Shown: positions 1-11,117, counted from the stretch's first letter. The stretch is 64,000 nucleotides of DNA from Microbacterium oleivorans (GCF_001644225.1 NZ_LSTV01000003.1:248001-312000); one strand, 5' to 3'. Notes: generated from the letters alone by a model not told the origin. Program-made: numbers and translations.

Positions 1-119
1 GCGACACGAAGACGCTCGACGTCCACATCAAGCGCATCCGCTCGCGCATCGAGACGAACCCGAGCGACCCCGTCATGCTGCTGACCGTCCGCGGACTCGG
101 CTACCGCTTCGAGGCCTGA
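1..119 (+). CDS. OmpR/PhoB-type response regulator, C-terminal end (RegX3-like)
   Basis: Only the last 38 whole codons are inside the window, starting with codon two of the visible frame at base 3 and ending with TGA at 117-119. They carry the end of a winged-helix DNA-binding domain: DVHIKRIRSRIE, then the wing signature TVRGLGYRFEA. This ending is typical of the OmpR/PhoB family, and the recognition-helix wording resembles RegX3, the phosphate-responsive regulator of actinobacteria. The receiver domain is upstream of the window. A long hairpin follows directly. Assignment to RegX3 itself is inference; MtrA or another OmpR-family member is possible. Confidence 0.75.
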   Translation, partial: DTKTLDVHIKRIRSRIETNPSDPVMLLTVRGLGYRFEA

Positions 120-134
120 GCGCCCCCCTCGACG

Positions 135-168
135 ACGAAGGCCCCCACCTCGCGGTGGGGGCCTTCGT
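135..168. terminator. Bidirectional intrinsic terminator hairpin
   Basis: A perfect 15-bp stem (135-149 with 154-168) closes on a 4-nt loop, between the end of the response regulator (+) and the end of the lipoprotein gene (-). The stem is GC-rich with AAGG/CCTT outer pairs, so a short U-containing tail forms on either strand. It probably ends both convergent transcripts. Confidence 0.75.
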
Positions 169-178
169 GACGGGGGTG

Positions 179-664
179 TCAGCCGGTGGTCGTCGCCGTC
201 GCGGCGGGCGTCGGGACGAATTCGGTGTAGTAGGGGAGCGTGCCGTCGAGGATGGGGACGGCGACGCGGACGCCCTCGCCCTCGCCCGACTGGAACGAGA
301 CGTCGACGTCGGAGCCGGGCTTGCCGGTGTCGTCGAACAGGAGCGGAGCCTGCGTCACGCCGAGGCTGACGGTGCTGTTCGCCGGGACGTCGACGCGCTG
401 CGGCTGGTCGCCGACGGTGACGTTGAGGACCAGGTCCTCATCGGTGCCGTTGACGATGCCGGCGATGAGGTTGCCCAGCGAGCCGTCCTCGTTGGCGATG
501 ATCATGGCGTTCCGGACCTTCAGCGGCCCGGACTCGGGGATGTTGACGCCGTCGGACGCCGAATACTGGATGGTCGTCGCCTGCGGGGCCAGCATGTTGC
601 AGCCCGTGGTTCCCAGAACGACGGCGGCGCCCAGGGCGAGGGACGCGATGAGACGCGATTTCAC
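179..664 (-). CDS. lpqE: LpqE-like secreted lipoprotein
   Basis: 161 residues from a GTG at 662-664 that has a GGAGG about 6 nt upstream; a longer ATG-started frame exists but lacks such a site. The N-terminus is a lipoprotein signal: KSR, a hydrophobic stretch, then the lipobox LGTTGC, with the Cys expected to be lipidated. The mature part is a beta-rich domain (IQYSASDGVNI, VRNAMIIANEDG) ending in a Pro/Thr-rich tail. In mycobacteria lpqE sits next to carD-ispD-ispF-cysS, and the same order here supports the name. Its function is not well known; it is an exported envelope protein. The gene converges on the response regulator and shares its terminator. Confidence 0.72.
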   Translation of the reverse strand: MKSRLIASLALGAAVVLGTTGCNMLAPQATTIQYSASDGVNIPESGPLKVRNAMIIANEDGSLGNLIAGIVNGTDEDLVLNVTVGDQPQRVDVPANSTVSLGVTQAPLLFDDTGKPGSDVDVSFQSGEGEGVRVAVPILDGTLPYYTEFVPTPAATATTTG

Positions 665-798
665 GGATCCTCCAGATGACACGAACGGCGGCCCTCTCAT
701 CCTATGGGGTCACGACGGCGGGGCCGGGCGGAGGGGGCGGCGAACTCTAGCGTATGTCGCCTGTGGTATTCTGGAGGTTGCCGAAAGGACACAACTGC

Positions 799-1281
799 AT
801 GCTTTTTGAGGTTGGCGAAACCGTCGTCTATCCGCACCATGGCGCTGCGACCATCATCGAGGTCAAGGATCGCGTCATCAAGGGAGAGACGAAGAAATAC
901 CTGAAGCTCAACGTCACCCAGGGCGACCTCATCATCGAGGTTCCTGCGGACAACGTCGATCTCGTGGGCGTCCGCGACGTGATCGGCAAGGACGGGCTCG
1001 AGAAGGTCTTCGACGTCCTGCGCGCACCCTTCACCGAGGAGCCGACCAACTGGTCGCGTCGCTACAAGGCGAACCTCGAGAAGCTCGCGTCGGGTGACGT
1101 CATCAAGGTGAGCGAGGTCGTGCGCGACCTGTGGCGCCGCGACCAGGACCGCGGGCTCTCCGCGGGTGAGAAGCGGATGCTGGCGAAGGCGCGGCAGATC
1201 CTCATCTCCGAGATCGCGCTGGCCCTCAAGGCCGACGAGGACAAGGCGTCCAGCGTCCTCGACGAGGTCCTCGCCTCCTGA
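799..1281 (+). CDS. carD: CarD family RNA polymerase-binding transcription regulator
   Basis: 160 residues from the ATG at 799, preceded by GAAAGGAC; an ATG 45 bases upstream is in frame, but the CarD family begins [17 protein letters not shown]. Residues 1-60 form the RNA polymerase interaction domain (Tudor-like, shared with Mfd), which contacts the beta subunit. The C-terminal helical part ([25 protein letters not shown]) contacts promoter DNA through its conserved Trp. CarD stabilises open complexes at rRNA and many other promoters and is essential in mycobacteria. The length is normal for the family. It is followed by its own terminator and lies upstream of ispDF, as in mycobacteria. Confidence 0.95.
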   Translation: MLFEVGETVVYPHHGAATIIEVKDRVIKGETKKYLKLNVTQGDLIIEVPADNVDLVGVRDVIGKDGLEKVFDVLRAPFTEEPTNWSRRYKANLEKLASGDVIKVSEVVRDLWRRDQDRGLSAGEKRMLAKARQILISEIALALKADEDKASSVLDEVLAS

Positions 1282-1290
1282 GACCACGAA

Positions 1291-1320
1291 AGAACGGCCG
1301 GCTGCTCAGCCGGCCGTTCT
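1291..1320 (+). terminator. Intrinsic terminator after carD
   Basis: A 13-bp perfect stem (1291-1303 with 1308-1320) with a 4-nt loop, followed by TCGTTT, begins 10 nt after the carD stop codon. Confidence 0.8.
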
Positions 1321-1378
1321 TCGTTTGCCGCGGAACCGCATGCGTGCGTTCGAGCGATGCGCGCGCCATGATGAGGCC

Positions 1379-2656
1379 GTGACCACCCGCGCCGCACCCG
1401 CCGCCGTCGACCTCGCGCGACGGGACCTCACCCTCGACCTCGCCCGGGTCGTCTGCGTCCTGTTCGTCATCGTCGTGCACCTCGTGCAGGTCGGCATCGG
1501 ACCCGGACCCGACGGCGGTCTCGTCGCATCTCGCCCCGCCGAACAGCAGCCGTGGTTCGACGCGGCGACGTGGGTCGGGCAGATCATGCCGCTCTTCTTC
1601 GTCGTCGGCGGATTCGCCGCGGCCACAGGCTGGCGGTCATGGACGGCGAAGGGCGGGGATGCCGCCGGCTTCATCCGCACGCGCACGCTCCGTCTCGCGC
1701 AGCCCGCCCTGCCCCTCTTCGTCTTCTTCGCGGTGGTCCTCGGCGTCGCCACGGCGGCGGGTCTGCCTGCGCAGCTTGTGTCGGATGCCGCCGTGGGCGC
1801 CGGGTCGCCGCTATGGTTCCTCGCGGCGTATCTCCTGTGCCAGGCGGCGGTCCCGTTCCTCGCGGCCTGCCACGCCAGCCGCCCGGTGGCGACGCTCGTC
1901 GTCCTCGCCCTGGGGGTCGTCGTGGTCGACGTGGCGCGGTTCTCGTCGGGTGTCGAGGAGGTCGGCCTGCTGAACCTGCTGTTCGTCTGGCCCCTCGTGC
2001 AGCAGTTCGGGTTCTGGTACGCCGACGGATGGTTCGACCGGCGGCATCCGCTCAACCTCGTCGGCATCGCGGCCGCCTGCTACCTGCTCCTGTGGCCGTT
2101 GACGGCGGTCGGACCGTACTCGACCAGCATGCTCGGCAACCTCAATCCGCCGACGGTGCCGCTCGTGGTCCTCGGGATCGCCCAGGCCTGCCTGCTGCGA
2201 CTGCTCAAGCCGGCGCTCGCGCGCCTCATGTCGCTCCGCGCGATGCAGGGGGTCGTCTTCGTCCTCGGGTCCCGGCTCATGACGATCTACCTCTGGCACC
2301 TGCCGGTGATGCTGGCCCTCACCGGCGTCAGCCTGCTCATCCCCGGGGCGGCGCCGACACCGGCGTCCGAGGCCTGGTGGTGGTCGCGGCCGATCCTCTT
2401 CGTCGTCGTGCTGGCCGTCCTGCTCCTGCTCTCCCTCGCCATCGCGCGATGGGAGGCCCTCGGTACGCTCGGGCCGACACCGCCCCGGGCGGTCGTTGCC
2501 CTCGCCTGGGCGTGCGCGTTCGTCCCGCCGTTCGCGGTGATGGAGTGGTTCCTCGACCTGCCGATCGCCGTCGGGGGTGCGGTACTGCTGGCCGTCGCCG
2601 TGTTCCTCCTGCGACGCCGCCCGCGCGCACACGCGTCGGTACGCTCGGAGGCATGA
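1379..2656 (+). CDS. Acyltransferase 3 family integral membrane protein
   Basis: 425 residues from GTG 1379, which lies six bases after a CATGAT -10-like box; an ATG at 1340 is in frame but has no better signal. The protein opens with the Acyl_transf_3 signature ([12 protein letters not shown] followed by IVVHLVQVG, containing the family's membrane His) and has about ten hydrophobic segments in all. A LWHLPVM motif lies near residue 305. Members transfer O-acyl groups to cell-surface glycans, lipids or antibiotics; the acceptor here cannot be told from sequence. The stop codon overlaps the ispDF start (ATGA). Confidence 0.8.
   Translation: MTTRAAPAAVDLARRDLTLDLARVVCVLFVIVVHLVQVGIGPGPDGGLVASRPAEQQPWFDAATWVGQIMPLFFVVGGFAAATGWRSWTAKGGDAAGFIRTRTLRLAQPALPLFVFFAVVLGVATAAGLPAQLVSDAAVGAGSPLWFLAAYLLCQAAVPFLAACHASRPVATLVVLALGVVVVDVARFSSGVEEVGLLNLLFVWPLVQQFGFWYADGWFDRRHPLNLVGIAAACYLLLWPLTAVGPYSTSMLGNLNPPTVPLVVLGIAQACLLRLLKPALARLMSLRAMQGVVFVLGSRLMTIYLWHLPVMLALTGVSLLIPGAAPTPASEAWWWSRPILFVVVLAVLLLLSLAIARWEALGTLGPTPPRAVVALAWACAFVPPFAVMEWFLDLPIAVGGAVLLAVAVFLLRRRPRAHASVRSEA
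2640..2645 (+). promoter_or_regulatory. -10 box for leaderless ispDF
   Basis: TACGCT ends 7 nt before the ispDF ATG, inside the 3' end of the acyltransferase gene. Confidence 0.5.
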
Positions 2657-3843
2657 GCATCATTCCCGTTCCCCGTGTCGCCGTCATCGTCGTCGCTGCG
2701 GGGTCGGGCACCCGGCTCGGGGCCGACGCGCCCAAGGCGTTCGTGGGGATCGATGCGCACACGATCCTGCGTCACGCGCTGCGCGGCGTGTTCGCGGCCC
2801 CGCAGGCGCAGGTGGTCGTTGTCGCCCCCGCCGACCGCGTCGGCGACGCCACGACCGAGGCCCACGAGGCCGCCGGTGATCGGGGCGACCTGGTCTCGGT
2901 CGTCGCCGGCGGGGCGACCCGGCAGTCGTCGGTCGCGGCGGGACTGGCCGCGGTCTGGTCCGACGTCGAGATCGTCCTCGTCCACGACGCCGCCCGCGCG
3001 CTCACCCCGCCCGAGGTCTTCGCCCGCGTGATCGACGCGGTCGCTGCGGGGTCGGACGCGGTCATCCCCGTGCTGCCCGTCGTCGACACCCTGAAGCGGA
3101 TCGACGCCGACACGGTCGTCGAGCCGGTGGACCGGTCGATCCTCGCCGCGGCGCAGACGCCGCAGGGCTTCCGTCGCGCCGTCCTCGACGACGCGTATCG
3201 GGATGCCGCCGCCGACCACACCGACGACGCCGCCCTGCTGCAGGCCGCCGGCACGGTCGTGCGCACCGTCCCCGGCGACGAGCGGGCGTTCAAGATCACG
3301 ACGTCGGCCGACCTCGACCGGGCACGCGCGCTCGTCTCGCCGATCCCGCCGGTCGTACCCGCGGCGCCGGTCGCGATCCCGCGGGTCGGGATCGGCACCG
3401 ATGTCCACGCCTTCGGCGGCGACGGCACGCTGTGGCTCGCCGGCCTCGAGTGGCCGGGGGAGCCGGGACTCCACGGGCACTCCGACGGGGATGCCGTCGC
3501 GCACGCGATCGTCGACGCGGTGCTGGCCGCTGCGGGGCTCGGCGACATCGGCACGCACTTCGGCACGGACCAGCCCGAGTACGCCGGTGCGCACGCCGCG
3601 GCGTTCCTCGCCCGCACCCGCGCGCTCGCCGGCGAGGCGGGATGGCGCATCGGCAACGTCAGCGTGCAGGTGCAGGCGAACCGGCCGCGGTTCGCCGCGC
3701 GGCGCGCGGAGGCGGAGCGGGTGCTGTCCGAGGCGCTCGGCGCTCCCGTCGCGGTGTCGGCGACGACGACGGACGGACTCGGGTTCACCGGTGCCGGAGA
3801 GGGCGTCGCGGCGTTCGCGGTCGCCGTCGTCGTCCCCGCGTGA
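2653..3843 (+). CDS. ispDF: Bifunctional IspD/IspF enzyme of the MEP isoprenoid pathway
   Basis: 396 residues carrying two consecutive MEP-pathway enzymes. Residues 1-225 are IspD (MEP cytidylyltransferase): the CTP-binding loop AAGSGTRLG at 15-23, Lys28, and later HDAARAL. Residues 240-396 are IspF (MEcPP synthase): GIGTDVHAF with metal ligands D250 and H252, then HGHSDGD at 274-280. The linker is short and Pro/Ala/Val-rich. The fusion is known in alphaproteobacteria and in Leifsonia, whereas mycobacteria have separate adjacent ispD and ispF. The IspE step in between is not encoded nearby. A -10 box (2640-2645) suggests a leaderless transcript, although CGGAGG could also act as a ribosome site. 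Confidence 0.95.
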   Translation: MSIIPVPRVAVIVVAAGSGTRLGADAPKAFVGIDAHTILRHALRGVFAAPQAQVVVVAPADRVGDATTEAHEAAGDRGDLVSVVAGGATRQSSVAAGLAAVWSDVEIVLVHDAARALTPPEVFARVIDAVAAGSDAVIPVLPVVDTLKRIDADTVVEPVDRSILAAAQTPQGFRRAVLDDAYRDAAADHTDDAALLQAAGTVVRTVPGDERAFKITTSADLDRARALVSPIPPVVPAAPVAIPRVGIGTDVHAFGGDGTLWLAGLEWPGEPGLHGHSDGDAVAHAIVDAVLAAAGLGDIGTHFGTDQPEYAGAHAAAFLARTRALAGEAGWRIGNVSVQVQANRPRFAARRAEAERVLSEALGAPVAVSATTTDGLGFTGAGEGVAAFAVAVVVPA

Positions 3844-3852
3844 CCCGGCGGC

Positions 3853-4320
3853 TCAGAGCTCTCTCGTCATGAAGGTCGAGGCGGGATCCGGGCGGTAGTC
3901 GCCGAACGGCTCGCATTCGACGAACCCCTCGCTCGCGTACAGCGCGCGCGCGGCGAGGAACGCGGCATCCGACCCCGTCTCCAGCCAGACCCGGGTGAGG
4001 CCGTCGGCGCGCGCCGCGGCGAGGATGTGACGCAGGATCGCGCGGCCGACGCCGGTGCCGAGGTGGGCGTCGGCGACCCGCATCGACTTCAGCTCGCCGT
4101 CTGTCGCGCTGAGGCGGGCGAGGGCCCCGATCCCGGCGATCCCGCCGTCCCGCCACGCCGACCAGACGGTGACGGACGGATGCCGCAGCGCGCCGACGTC
4201 GAGGGCGTGCACGCTCTCGGCGGGGGACTGCGCGTGCATGCCGGCGAGGTGCTGCCGCACGAGGGCGGTGCTGGCCCGCCCGGTGAGGTCGTCGAGGCGG
4301 ATGTCGAGGGGAGCGGGCAC
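3853..4320 (-). CDS. GNAT family N-acetyltransferase
   Basis: 155 residues from a GTG at 4318-4320, one base after the stop of the EamA gene, so the two are translationally coupled. GNAT motif A is clear near residues 78-100: LKSMRVADAHLGTGVGRAILRHIL, with the acetyl-CoA pyrophosphate loop GTGVGRA; motif B follows (TRVWLETGS, LYASEGFVE). The substrate is unknown. It converges on ispDF with only 9 bases between the stop codons. Confidence 0.82.
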   Translation of the reverse strand: MPAPLDIRLDDLTGRASTALVRQHLAGMHAQSPAESVHALDVGALRHPSVTVWSAWRDGGIAGIGALARLSATDGELKSMRVADAHLGTGVGRAILRHILAAARADGLTRVWLETGSDAAFLAARALYASEGFVECEPFGDYRPDPASTFMTREL

Positions 4321-4321
4321 G

Positions 4322-5248
4322 TCAGGCCTCCACGGCGAACGGGGCGGGGTCGCGGGGTCGGCGCGACCCCCAAGCGAGGGTCACGAGACCCGCCGCCAGG
4401 ACGACGAGGCCCGTCACCGCGAGAAGGGAGAGTCCCTCGCCGAGCACCGTCACGCCGAGCACCGTCGCCGTGAGGGGTTCGCCGAGGGTCAGCGTCGCAG
4501 CCGTAGCCGCCGTCAGCCCCTGGAGGCCCCACGTGAAGAGCACATAGGCGAGGGAGATCGTCGCGAGACCGAGCCAGAGCGCCATCGCGAGCCCGGACGG
4601 CGTCGCCGCCCAGCTCAGGTCGACGAAGGGGATCGCCGCGGCGCACAGGACGGCCGACCCGGCACCCATCGAGCCCACGACGGTGAACGCGTCCCATCCC
4701 GCGTCGAGCAGGCGCCGCTGCGCGTTGGCGATCACGGCGAAGCAGGCGCCGGCGCCGACGGCGGCGGCGAGACCGGCGCCGTCGACGCCACCCGTGCCCG
4801 ACGCGCCGCCGATCCCCAGCAGCACGACACCCACCGCGGCGAGGGCGGTGGCCGCCATCCACAATCCGGAGGGCGCCCGGCGCGAGATCGCCCATTCGAG
4901 GATGCCGGCGAGCACGGGAGCGGACCCGAGCGCGATCACGGTGCTGACGGCGACGCCGTTGGTCTCGGTGCCGAGGAAGAAGAGCGGCTGGTAGAGGCTG
5001 ATCGCGACCCCCGTGGCCGCCATGAGCGCGAGCGGGCGCCAGGTGAGCGCGGGGCGCCGCCGGTCGGGCGTCCGCCGGCGGAACCGGGTGGCGAGGAGGA
5101 ACGCGAGGGCAGCGAGCCCGATGCCGCCGACCACCATCCGCGCGACGCCGACCGAGAGCGTCGAGGCGTCGTCCGGACCGAGGGCGTTGGCGGTTCCCGT
5201 CGTCCCGAACAGCAGCGCGGCGGCGAGGACGGCGAGCAGATGCAGCAC
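4322..5248 (-). CDS. EamA/DMT-superfamily transporter
   Basis: 308 residues with about ten transmembrane helices in two EamA repeats: LALMAATGVAISLYQPLFFLGTE in the first, and LAYVLFTWGLQGLTAATAATLTLGEPLTATVLG in the second, the usual Pro-containing EamA end. Such proteins export metabolites or amino acids; the substrate is unknown. The start used is a GTG that directly abuts a GGAGG (no spacer), which is odd, and a start a few codons downstream would fit that ribosome site better. It is divergent from cysS and coupled to the GNAT gene. Confidence 0.82.
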   Translation of the reverse strand: MLHLLAVLAAALLFGTTGTANALGPDDASTLSVGVARMVVGGIGLAALAFLLATRFRRRTPDRRRPALTWRPLALMAATGVAISLYQPLFFLGTETNGVAVSTVIALGSAPVLAGILEWAISRRAPSGLWMAATALAAVGVVLLGIGGASGTGGVDGAGLAAAVGAGACFAVIANAQRRLLDAGWDAFTVVGSMGAGSAVLCAAAIPFVDLSWAATPSGLAMALWLGLATISLAYVLFTWGLQGLTAATAATLTLGEPLTATVLGVTVLGEGLSLLAVTGLVVLAAGLVTLAWGSRRPRDPAPFAVEA

Positions 5249-5294
5249 CCTCCTTTTCTATCGTCTCGACGCGGGTGCCTCCGCCACCCGCCGG

Positions 5295-5300
5295 TAGCAT
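5295..5300 (+). promoter_or_regulatory. -10 box for leaderless cysS
   Basis: TAGCAT ends 6 nt before the cysS GTG; no ribosome-binding site is visible between them. Confidence 0.6.
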
Positions 5301-5306
5301 GGACCG

Positions 5307-6713
5307 GTGACGGTTCGGCTCTACGATTCCCAGGCTCAGGCGCTGCGCGACTTCGCGCCCGCCGACCCCGGAAACGTCACGATGTACGTCTGCGGGCCGA
5401 CCGTCCAGTCGGGGCCGCACATCGGCCACGTCCGCGCGGCGCTGAGCTTCGACGTCCTCCGTCGGTGGCTCGCCCACCGTTTCGGTCGCGTCACGTTCGT
5501 CCGCAACGTCACCGACATCGACGACAAGGTCCTCGCGAACGCGACCGACGACGAGCCCTGGTGGGCGCTGGCGTACCGGATCGAACTCGAGTTCTCGCGC
5601 GCGTATGCCGCGGTCGGCATCCTGCCCCCGACGTACGAGCCCCGGGCGACGGCATCCATCCCGCAGATGCAGGAACTCATCGAACGCCTCATCGAGGCCG
5701 GCCACGCGTACGCCGCGGCAGGTGACGTGTACTTCGACGTGCGGTCCTGGCCGCAGTACGGGTCGCTCACCCGCCAGTCCGTCGACGCGATGGAGTCCGC
5801 CGCCGACGCCGATCCGCGCGGCAAGCGCGATCCGCGCGACTTCGCCCTCTGGAAGGGCGCGAAGGAGGGCGAACCGGCGGATGCCGCATGGGCATCGCCC
5901 TGGGGATCGGGCCGTCCCGGCTGGCACATCGAGTGCTCGGCGATGAGCCGGCGCTACCTCGGGCCCGAGTTCGACATCCACGGCGGGGGCCTCGACCTGC
6001 GCTTCCCGCACCACGAGAACGAACTCGCGCAGTCGACCGCCGCCGGTGATCCGTTCGCCCGGTACTGGGTGCACAACGGCCTCGTGACCGTCGGCGATCA
6101 GAAGATGTCGAAGTCGCTCGGCAACTTCCTGCTCGCCGAGGACGTCTTGGCCGAGAACGACCCCGTCGTGGTGCGGTACGCGCTGCTCGCCGCCCACTAC
6201 CGCTCGAATCTGGATCTCTCCGCCTCGACATTCGCCGAGGCCGAGGCGGCGCTCAGTCGGATCGACTCGTTCCTGCAGCGCGTCCTGCGGGCGACCGAAC
6301 ATCCCGCGACGGCACTGCGTCCGGGATGGATCCCGGACGCGTTCGCGGCGGCGATGGATGACGACCTCGGCGTGCCGCAGGCGCTCGCCGTGCTCCACGA
6401 CACGGTGCGCCGTGGCAACACGGCGGTCGATGCGGGGGACCTGGCGACCGCCATCACGCACCGGGGGAGCGTCGTCGCCATGTTGCAGGTCCTCGGACTT
6501 CCCGCAGACGATTCCGCGACAGCGGTCGGTTACGGCGCCGCCGCGGACGCCGCCCTCGACGCCCTCATCACCACCATGATCGACCAGCGCGCGGAGGCCC
6601 GCGCGGCGAAAGACTGGGCGGCAGCCGACCGCATCCGCGACGCGATCGCGGCGGCCGGCGTCGTCCTCGAAGACGGTCCCGAAGGGACCCATTGGAGTTT
6701 GAACAATGGCTAA
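5307..6713 (+). CDS. cysS: Cysteinyl-tRNA synthetase
   Basis: 468 residues, full length for the family. It charges tRNA-Cys with cysteine in the cytoplasm. Class I synthetase motifs are intact: HIGH at 38-41 (GPHIGHVRA) and KMSKS at 266-270. The zinc-binding Cys of [12 protein letters not shown] is at residue 29, and the WHIECSAMS and HHENELAQS segments supply the remaining zinc ligands. An anticodon-binding helical bundle follows from about residue 330 ([13 protein letters not shown]). The start is GTG 5307. The end overlaps rlmB by 8 bases. Confidence 0.96.
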   Translation: MTVRLYDSQAQALRDFAPADPGNVTMYVCGPTVQSGPHIGHVRAALSFDVLRRWLAHRFGRVTFVRNVTDIDDKVLANATDDEPWWALAYRIELEFSRAYAAVGILPPTYEPRATASIPQMQELIERLIEAGHAYAAAGDVYFDVRSWPQYGSLTRQSVDAMESAADADPRGKRDPRDFALWKGAKEGEPADAAWASPWGSGRPGWHIECSAMSRRYLGPEFDIHGGGLDLRFPHHENELAQSTAAGDPFARYWVHNGLVTVGDQKMSKSLGNFLLAEDVLAENDPVVVRYALLAAHYRSNLDLSASTFAEAEAALSRIDSFLQRVLRATEHPATALRPGWIPDAFAAAMDDDLGVPQALAVLHDTVRRGNTAVDAGDLATAITHRGSVVAMLQVLGLPADDSATAVGYGAAADAALDALITTMIDQRAEARAAKDWAAADRIRDAIAAAGVVLEDGPEGTHWSLNNG

Positions 6714-7692
6714 GCCAGGCAACCCGTCCGCCGGACGCGGCAAGAAGGGTCCCACGAAGGGATCCGGCGGCAAGAACAAGCGCTCGCTCGAAGGGCGCGG
6801 CCCGACCCCCAAGGCCGAGGACCGCGCCTGGCACCCCGCCGGGAAGCGCAAGGCCGCCAAGGAGCGGTTCGTCGCCGCCGGTGGCAAGCCGCAGATCCGC
6901 CAGACCACGGGCGGTCGCGCGCCCAAGGCGAAGTCCGGTGACGACACCGAGACCGTGACCGGGCGCAACAGCGTGCTCGAGGCCCTCCGCGCCAAGATCC
7001 CCGCGACCGCGTTCTACATCGCGCAGCGCGTCGAGATGGACGACCGCGTCAAGGAGATGCTGTCGATCGCGACCCACCGCGACATCCCCGTCCTCGAGGT
7101 CACCCGTCAGGAGCTCGACCGGATGGCCGGGTTCGACGGAGTGCACCAGGGTGTCGCGCTCAAGGTGCCGCCGTACGAGTACGCCCACCCGCAGGACCTG
7201 CTCGAGCAGGTCATCGACCGCGGCCAGCTGCCCCTGTTCGTCGCCCTCGACGGCGTCACCGACCCCCGCAACCTGGGTGCCATCATCCGTTCCACCGCCG
7301 CGTTCGGCGGGCAGGCGATCATCCTGCCGCAGCGCCGCTCGGCGGGCGTGAACTCCGCCGCGTGGAAGACGAGCGCGGGGGCGGCCGCCCGAATCCCCGT
7401 CTCCATCGCGCCGAACCTCACGACGACGCTCAAGGAGTTCAAGAAGCAGGGTGTCTTCATCCTGGGTCTGGACGGCGGCGGGGACGTCTCCCTGCCCGCG
7501 CTCGAGCTCGCCGACCGCCCCGTCGTGATCGTCGTCGGCTCCGAAGGCAAGGGTCTCTCGCGCCTGGTCACCGAGACGTGCGACCAGATCGTGTCGATCC
7601 CGATCAACGCGGCGACCGAGTCCCTGAACGCCGGCATCGCGGCATCCGTCGCGCTCTACCAGGTCGCCACGCTGCGCGCGGCGTCCGAGTGA
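6706..7692 (+). CDS. rlmB: 23S rRNA (guanosine-2'-O-)-methyltransferase RlmB (TrmH family)
   Basis: 328 residues. The first 75 or so are a Gly/Lys/Arg-rich extension ([17 protein letters not shown]), typical of actinobacterial homologues and probably RNA-binding. Next comes a SpoU substrate-binding domain ([11 protein letters not shown]), then the SPOUT knot: [26 protein letters not shown] and [21 protein letters not shown]. RlmB methylates G2251 in 23S rRNA using S-adenosylmethionine; some actinobacterial relatives (TsnR type) confer thiostrepton resistance, so the exact target is inferred. It overlaps cysS by 8 bases, indicating an operon. Confidence 0.88.
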   Translation: MAKPGNPSAGRGKKGPTKGSGGKNKRSLEGRGPTPKAEDRAWHPAGKRKAAKERFVAAGGKPQIRQTTGGRAPKAKSGDDTETVTGRNSVLEALRAKIPATAFYIAQRVEMDDRVKEMLSIATHRDIPVLEVTRQELDRMAGFDGVHQGVALKVPPYEYAHPQDLLEQVIDRGQLPLFVALDGVTDPRNLGAIIRSTAAFGGQAIILPQRRSAGVNSAAWKTSAGAAARIPVSIAPNLTTTLKEFKKQGVFILGLDGGGDVSLPALELADRPVVIVVGSEGKGLSRLVTETCDQIVSIPINAATESLNAGIAASVALYQVATLRAASE

Positions 7693-7752
7693 GAGCTCAG
7701 GCATAGGAACGCGCGCCAGACTGGCGTCACCGACTGCGAAAGGACGCATCCC

Positions 7753-8391
7753 ATGACCCGTATCGCTGTGATCGGTGGCACCGGCTACGCCGGCGGCCAC
7801 ATCGTCGCCGAGGCCGCCGAGCGCGGCCACACGGTCGTCTCCGTGGCCCGCAAGCTCCCCGCCGAACGCGTCGACGGCGCGACCTACGTCGAGGGCACGC
7901 TCCTCGACGCGCCCGCTCTCGTCGCCGAGCTGGAGGGCGTCGAGGTCGTCGTGTTCGCGACGTCGCCGCGCGGTGACATGGCCGGCAAGATGCGGGATGC
8001 CGTCACCGAGGTGATCCGCGAGCTCCCGCTGTCCGTACGGGTCGGTGTCGTCGGTGGCGCCGGAGGGAGCCTCGTCGCCCCGGGTGGACCCCGTGTGATC
8101 GACAGCGGCTTCCCCGAGGAGATCAAGCCCGAGGCGATGGAGGCCATCGGCATCCTCGAAGACCTGCAGGCCGACACGACCGGCCGCGAATGGTTCTACA
8201 TCCACCCGGCCGGCGGATTCGGCGCCTGGGCGCCGGGGGAGCGCACCGGTTCGTACCGCGACGGCGGCGACGTCATCGTCACCGACGACAAAGGCGAGTC
8301 CTTCATCTCCGGTGCCGACTTCGCGATCGCCGTGCTCGACGAGATCGAGTCGCCGAAGCACCGCAACGAGCGGTTCACCGTCGGGTACTGA
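7753..8391 (+). CDS. NAD(P)H-binding SDR-like oxidoreductase
   Basis: 212 residues with a Rossmann dinucleotide loop GGTGYAGG at residues 8-15, then the beta-alpha pattern of NmrA/NAD(P)H-binding proteins (VVVFATSPRGDMAG, VGVVGGAGGS). The YxxxK catalytic pair of classical short-chain dehydrogenases is absent, so it is more likely an atypical reductase or redox sensor. The ATG at 7753 has GAAAGGAC about 8 nt upstream. It faces the DUF4032 gene with a 6-base gap between stop codons and no terminator. Confidence 0.75.
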   Translation: MTRIAVIGGTGYAGGHIVAEAAERGHTVVSVARKLPAERVDGATYVEGTLLDAPALVAELEGVEVVVFATSPRGDMAGKMRDAVTEVIRELPLSVRVGVVGGAGGSLVAPGGPRVIDSGFPEEIKPEAMEAIGILEDLQADTTGREWFYIHPAGGFGAWAPGERTGSYRDGGDVIVTDDKGESFISGADFAIAVLDEIESPKHRNERFTVGY

Positions 8392-8397
8392 CCCCGC

Positions 8398-9708
8398 TCA
8401 GACGAGGTCGCGCCAGTTGACCTGTTCCTCGTCGTCCTCGTCGGGGAGGGGCAGATCGGCGGTGACGACCGGAACGGCCATCGTCTCGGTCGGCGGTCCC
8501 ATCACGGTCGCCTCGTCGCGGCGGTGACGGAGGACGTCGTCGATGTACGACGACAGGACCTCCGCGATCGGGATCGACTTGCCGCGCGCCTGCGACATGT
8601 ACCACCGGTGCTCCAGCACCTGGTGGAACACCTCGGCGGGCTCGAGCTTGCTCCGCAGCTCCCACGGGATGGCCTTCACGACCGGTTCGAACACCCGCGT
8701 GAGCCACTCGTGCGCGACCATCTCCTCGTCGCTGCCGAGGCGCGAGACGCGGGCGGCGAACTCGTCCATGTCGTTGAGCAGGCGCCGCGCCTGGTTCTCC
8801 TCGACGTCGAGCCCGGTGAGGCGGAGCAGACGTCGCTGGTGGTGGCCGGCATCCACCACCTTCGGTTGGATGAGGACCTTCGTGCCGTCGGCGGTCTCGT
8901 CGATCGACATCTCACCGATGTCGAAGCCGAGACCGTTGAGCCGCTGCACACGCTCGGTGATGCGCCACGTTTCGTTCGCGGCGAAGCTCTCGGTCTCGGT
9001 CAGCGCGCTCCACAGGGAGCGGTACGAGGACATGATGCCGTCGGCGATGGCGACGGCATCCACACCGCCTTCGAGGCGGCCACCGGCTTCGAGGTCCATG
9101 ATCTCGCCGGCGATGTTCGTGCGGGCGACGTCGAGGTCGTGCTCGCGCTGACCCCGCGTGAGGCCGCCCTCGTGCAGTTCGCCCGTCTCGGCATCCACCA
9201 GGTACGCGGCGAAGGCCCCGGCATCCCGTCGGAACAGCGTGTTCGACAGCGACACGTCGCCCCAGAAGAAGCCGACGTTGTGCAGGCGCACGAGCAGGGC
9301 CGCCAGTGCGTCGACCAGGCGCGTCGCGGTATCGGGACGCAGCACCTGGGTGAACAGGGCGCGGTAGGGGAGGGAGAAGCGCAGGTGCGCGGTGACGAGG
9401 GCCGCCGGGAGCGGTTCGCCCTTGGGCGTCCGCCGCCCGTCGATGACCGCCACCCGACTCACGCAGGGCACGTCGAGCCGGCCGAGCGAGCCGAGCATCT
9501 CGTACTCCCGGCGCGCCATCTCGGCGGTCGTCTCCTTCACCGCGATCACCCGCCCCGACAGGCTCGCGAATCGCACGAGGTGGCGGGAGAGGCCTTTGGG
9601 GAGCGAGACGATCGCGTCGCTCGGCCACTCGCCGAGCGGGGTCGACCAGGGCAGGGCGAGGAGCCCTGCGTCGACGCTGCTGGCGGTGATGCTCAGGGAA
9701 TGGACCAC
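8398..9708 (-). CDS. DUF4032 protein with lipopolysaccharide-kinase-like fold
   Basis: 436 residues from GTG 9706-9708, which follows CCGGAGGTCAC. The N-terminal half has kinase-like landmarks: a beta-3 Lys with a downstream Glu (VIAVKETTAEMARREYEML), a catalytic-loop-like WGDVSLSNTLF, and a metal-binding-like VDAETGE in place of DFG. The C-terminal half matches the actinobacterial DUF4032 pattern (EVLSSYIDDVLRHRRDEA near the end). Function is unknown; phosphotransfer to a small molecule or glycan is plausible but only inference. It lies downstream of the sugar ABC ATPase, on the same strand, with a hairpin between them. Confidence 0.72.
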   Translation of the reverse strand: MVHSLSITASSVDAGLLALPWSTPLGEWPSDAIVSLPKGLSRHLVRFASLSGRVIAVKETTAEMARREYEMLGSLGRLDVPCVSRVAVIDGRRTPKGEPLPAALVTAHLRFSLPYRALFTQVLRPDTATRLVDALAALLVRLHNVGFFWGDVSLSNTLFRRDAGAFAAYLVDAETGELHEGGLTRGQREHDLDVARTNIAGEIMDLEAGGRLEGGVDAVAIADGIMSSYRSLWSALTETESFAANETWRITERVQRLNGLGFDIGEMSIDETADGTKVLIQPKVVDAGHHQRRLLRLTGLDVEENQARRLLNDMDEFAARVSRLGSDEEMVAHEWLTRVFEPVVKAIPWELRSKLEPAEVFHQVLEHRWYMSQARGKSIPIAEVLSSYIDDVLRHRRDEATVMGPPTETMAVPVVTADLPLPDEDDEEQVNWRDLV

Positions 9709-9730
9709 GCGGTGACCTCCGGCTCACGCG

Positions 9731-9769
9731 CCGCGGCGCGGGAGGTCCGGAGACCTTCCCGCGCCGCGG
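9731..9769 (-). terminator. Hairpin between the ABC ATPase gene and the DUF4032 gene
   Basis: A GC-rich inverted repeat (CCGCGGCGCGGGA..., with its partner ending TTCCCGCGCCGCGG) with one bulged base, about 17 bp long, lies in the 79-nt gap. The T-tract is poor, so partial termination is likelier than complete. Confidence 0.55.
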
Positions 9770-9787
9770 TCCTGCTGATGATGACGA

Positions 9788-10891
<1,104 letters not shown>

Positions 10892-11117
10892 TGTTTCTTC
10901 TCCTTCACCGGCAGGTACGTGCCGGACGATCCGTAGTGAAGCGAGCGGGGACGACCCCGCACACCCGCCATCGGGTGCGTGTTCAGTATGGCACGGGAGG
11001 ACCGGGAGAGGGGATGCGGTCTCGTCAGCCTTTTTCCAGCGCGTCTGACTAACATCGGACCGTGCGCCACCCCCGAGCGCCGGGCCCCGAGGCCACCACA
11101 GATCTTCCCGAGGTTTC

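Noticed and set aside
2653..3843. Separate ispD and ispF genes joined by a sequencing error
   Set aside because: The frame is continuous with a plausible linker, and the same fusion is known in related actinobacteria, so a true bifunctional enzyme is more likely.
4089..6995. A 968-codon minus-strand frame across cysS and the EamA transporter gene
   Set aside because: It lies opposite or out of frame with well-supported genes and reads as low-complexity Arg/Gly/Pro sequence.
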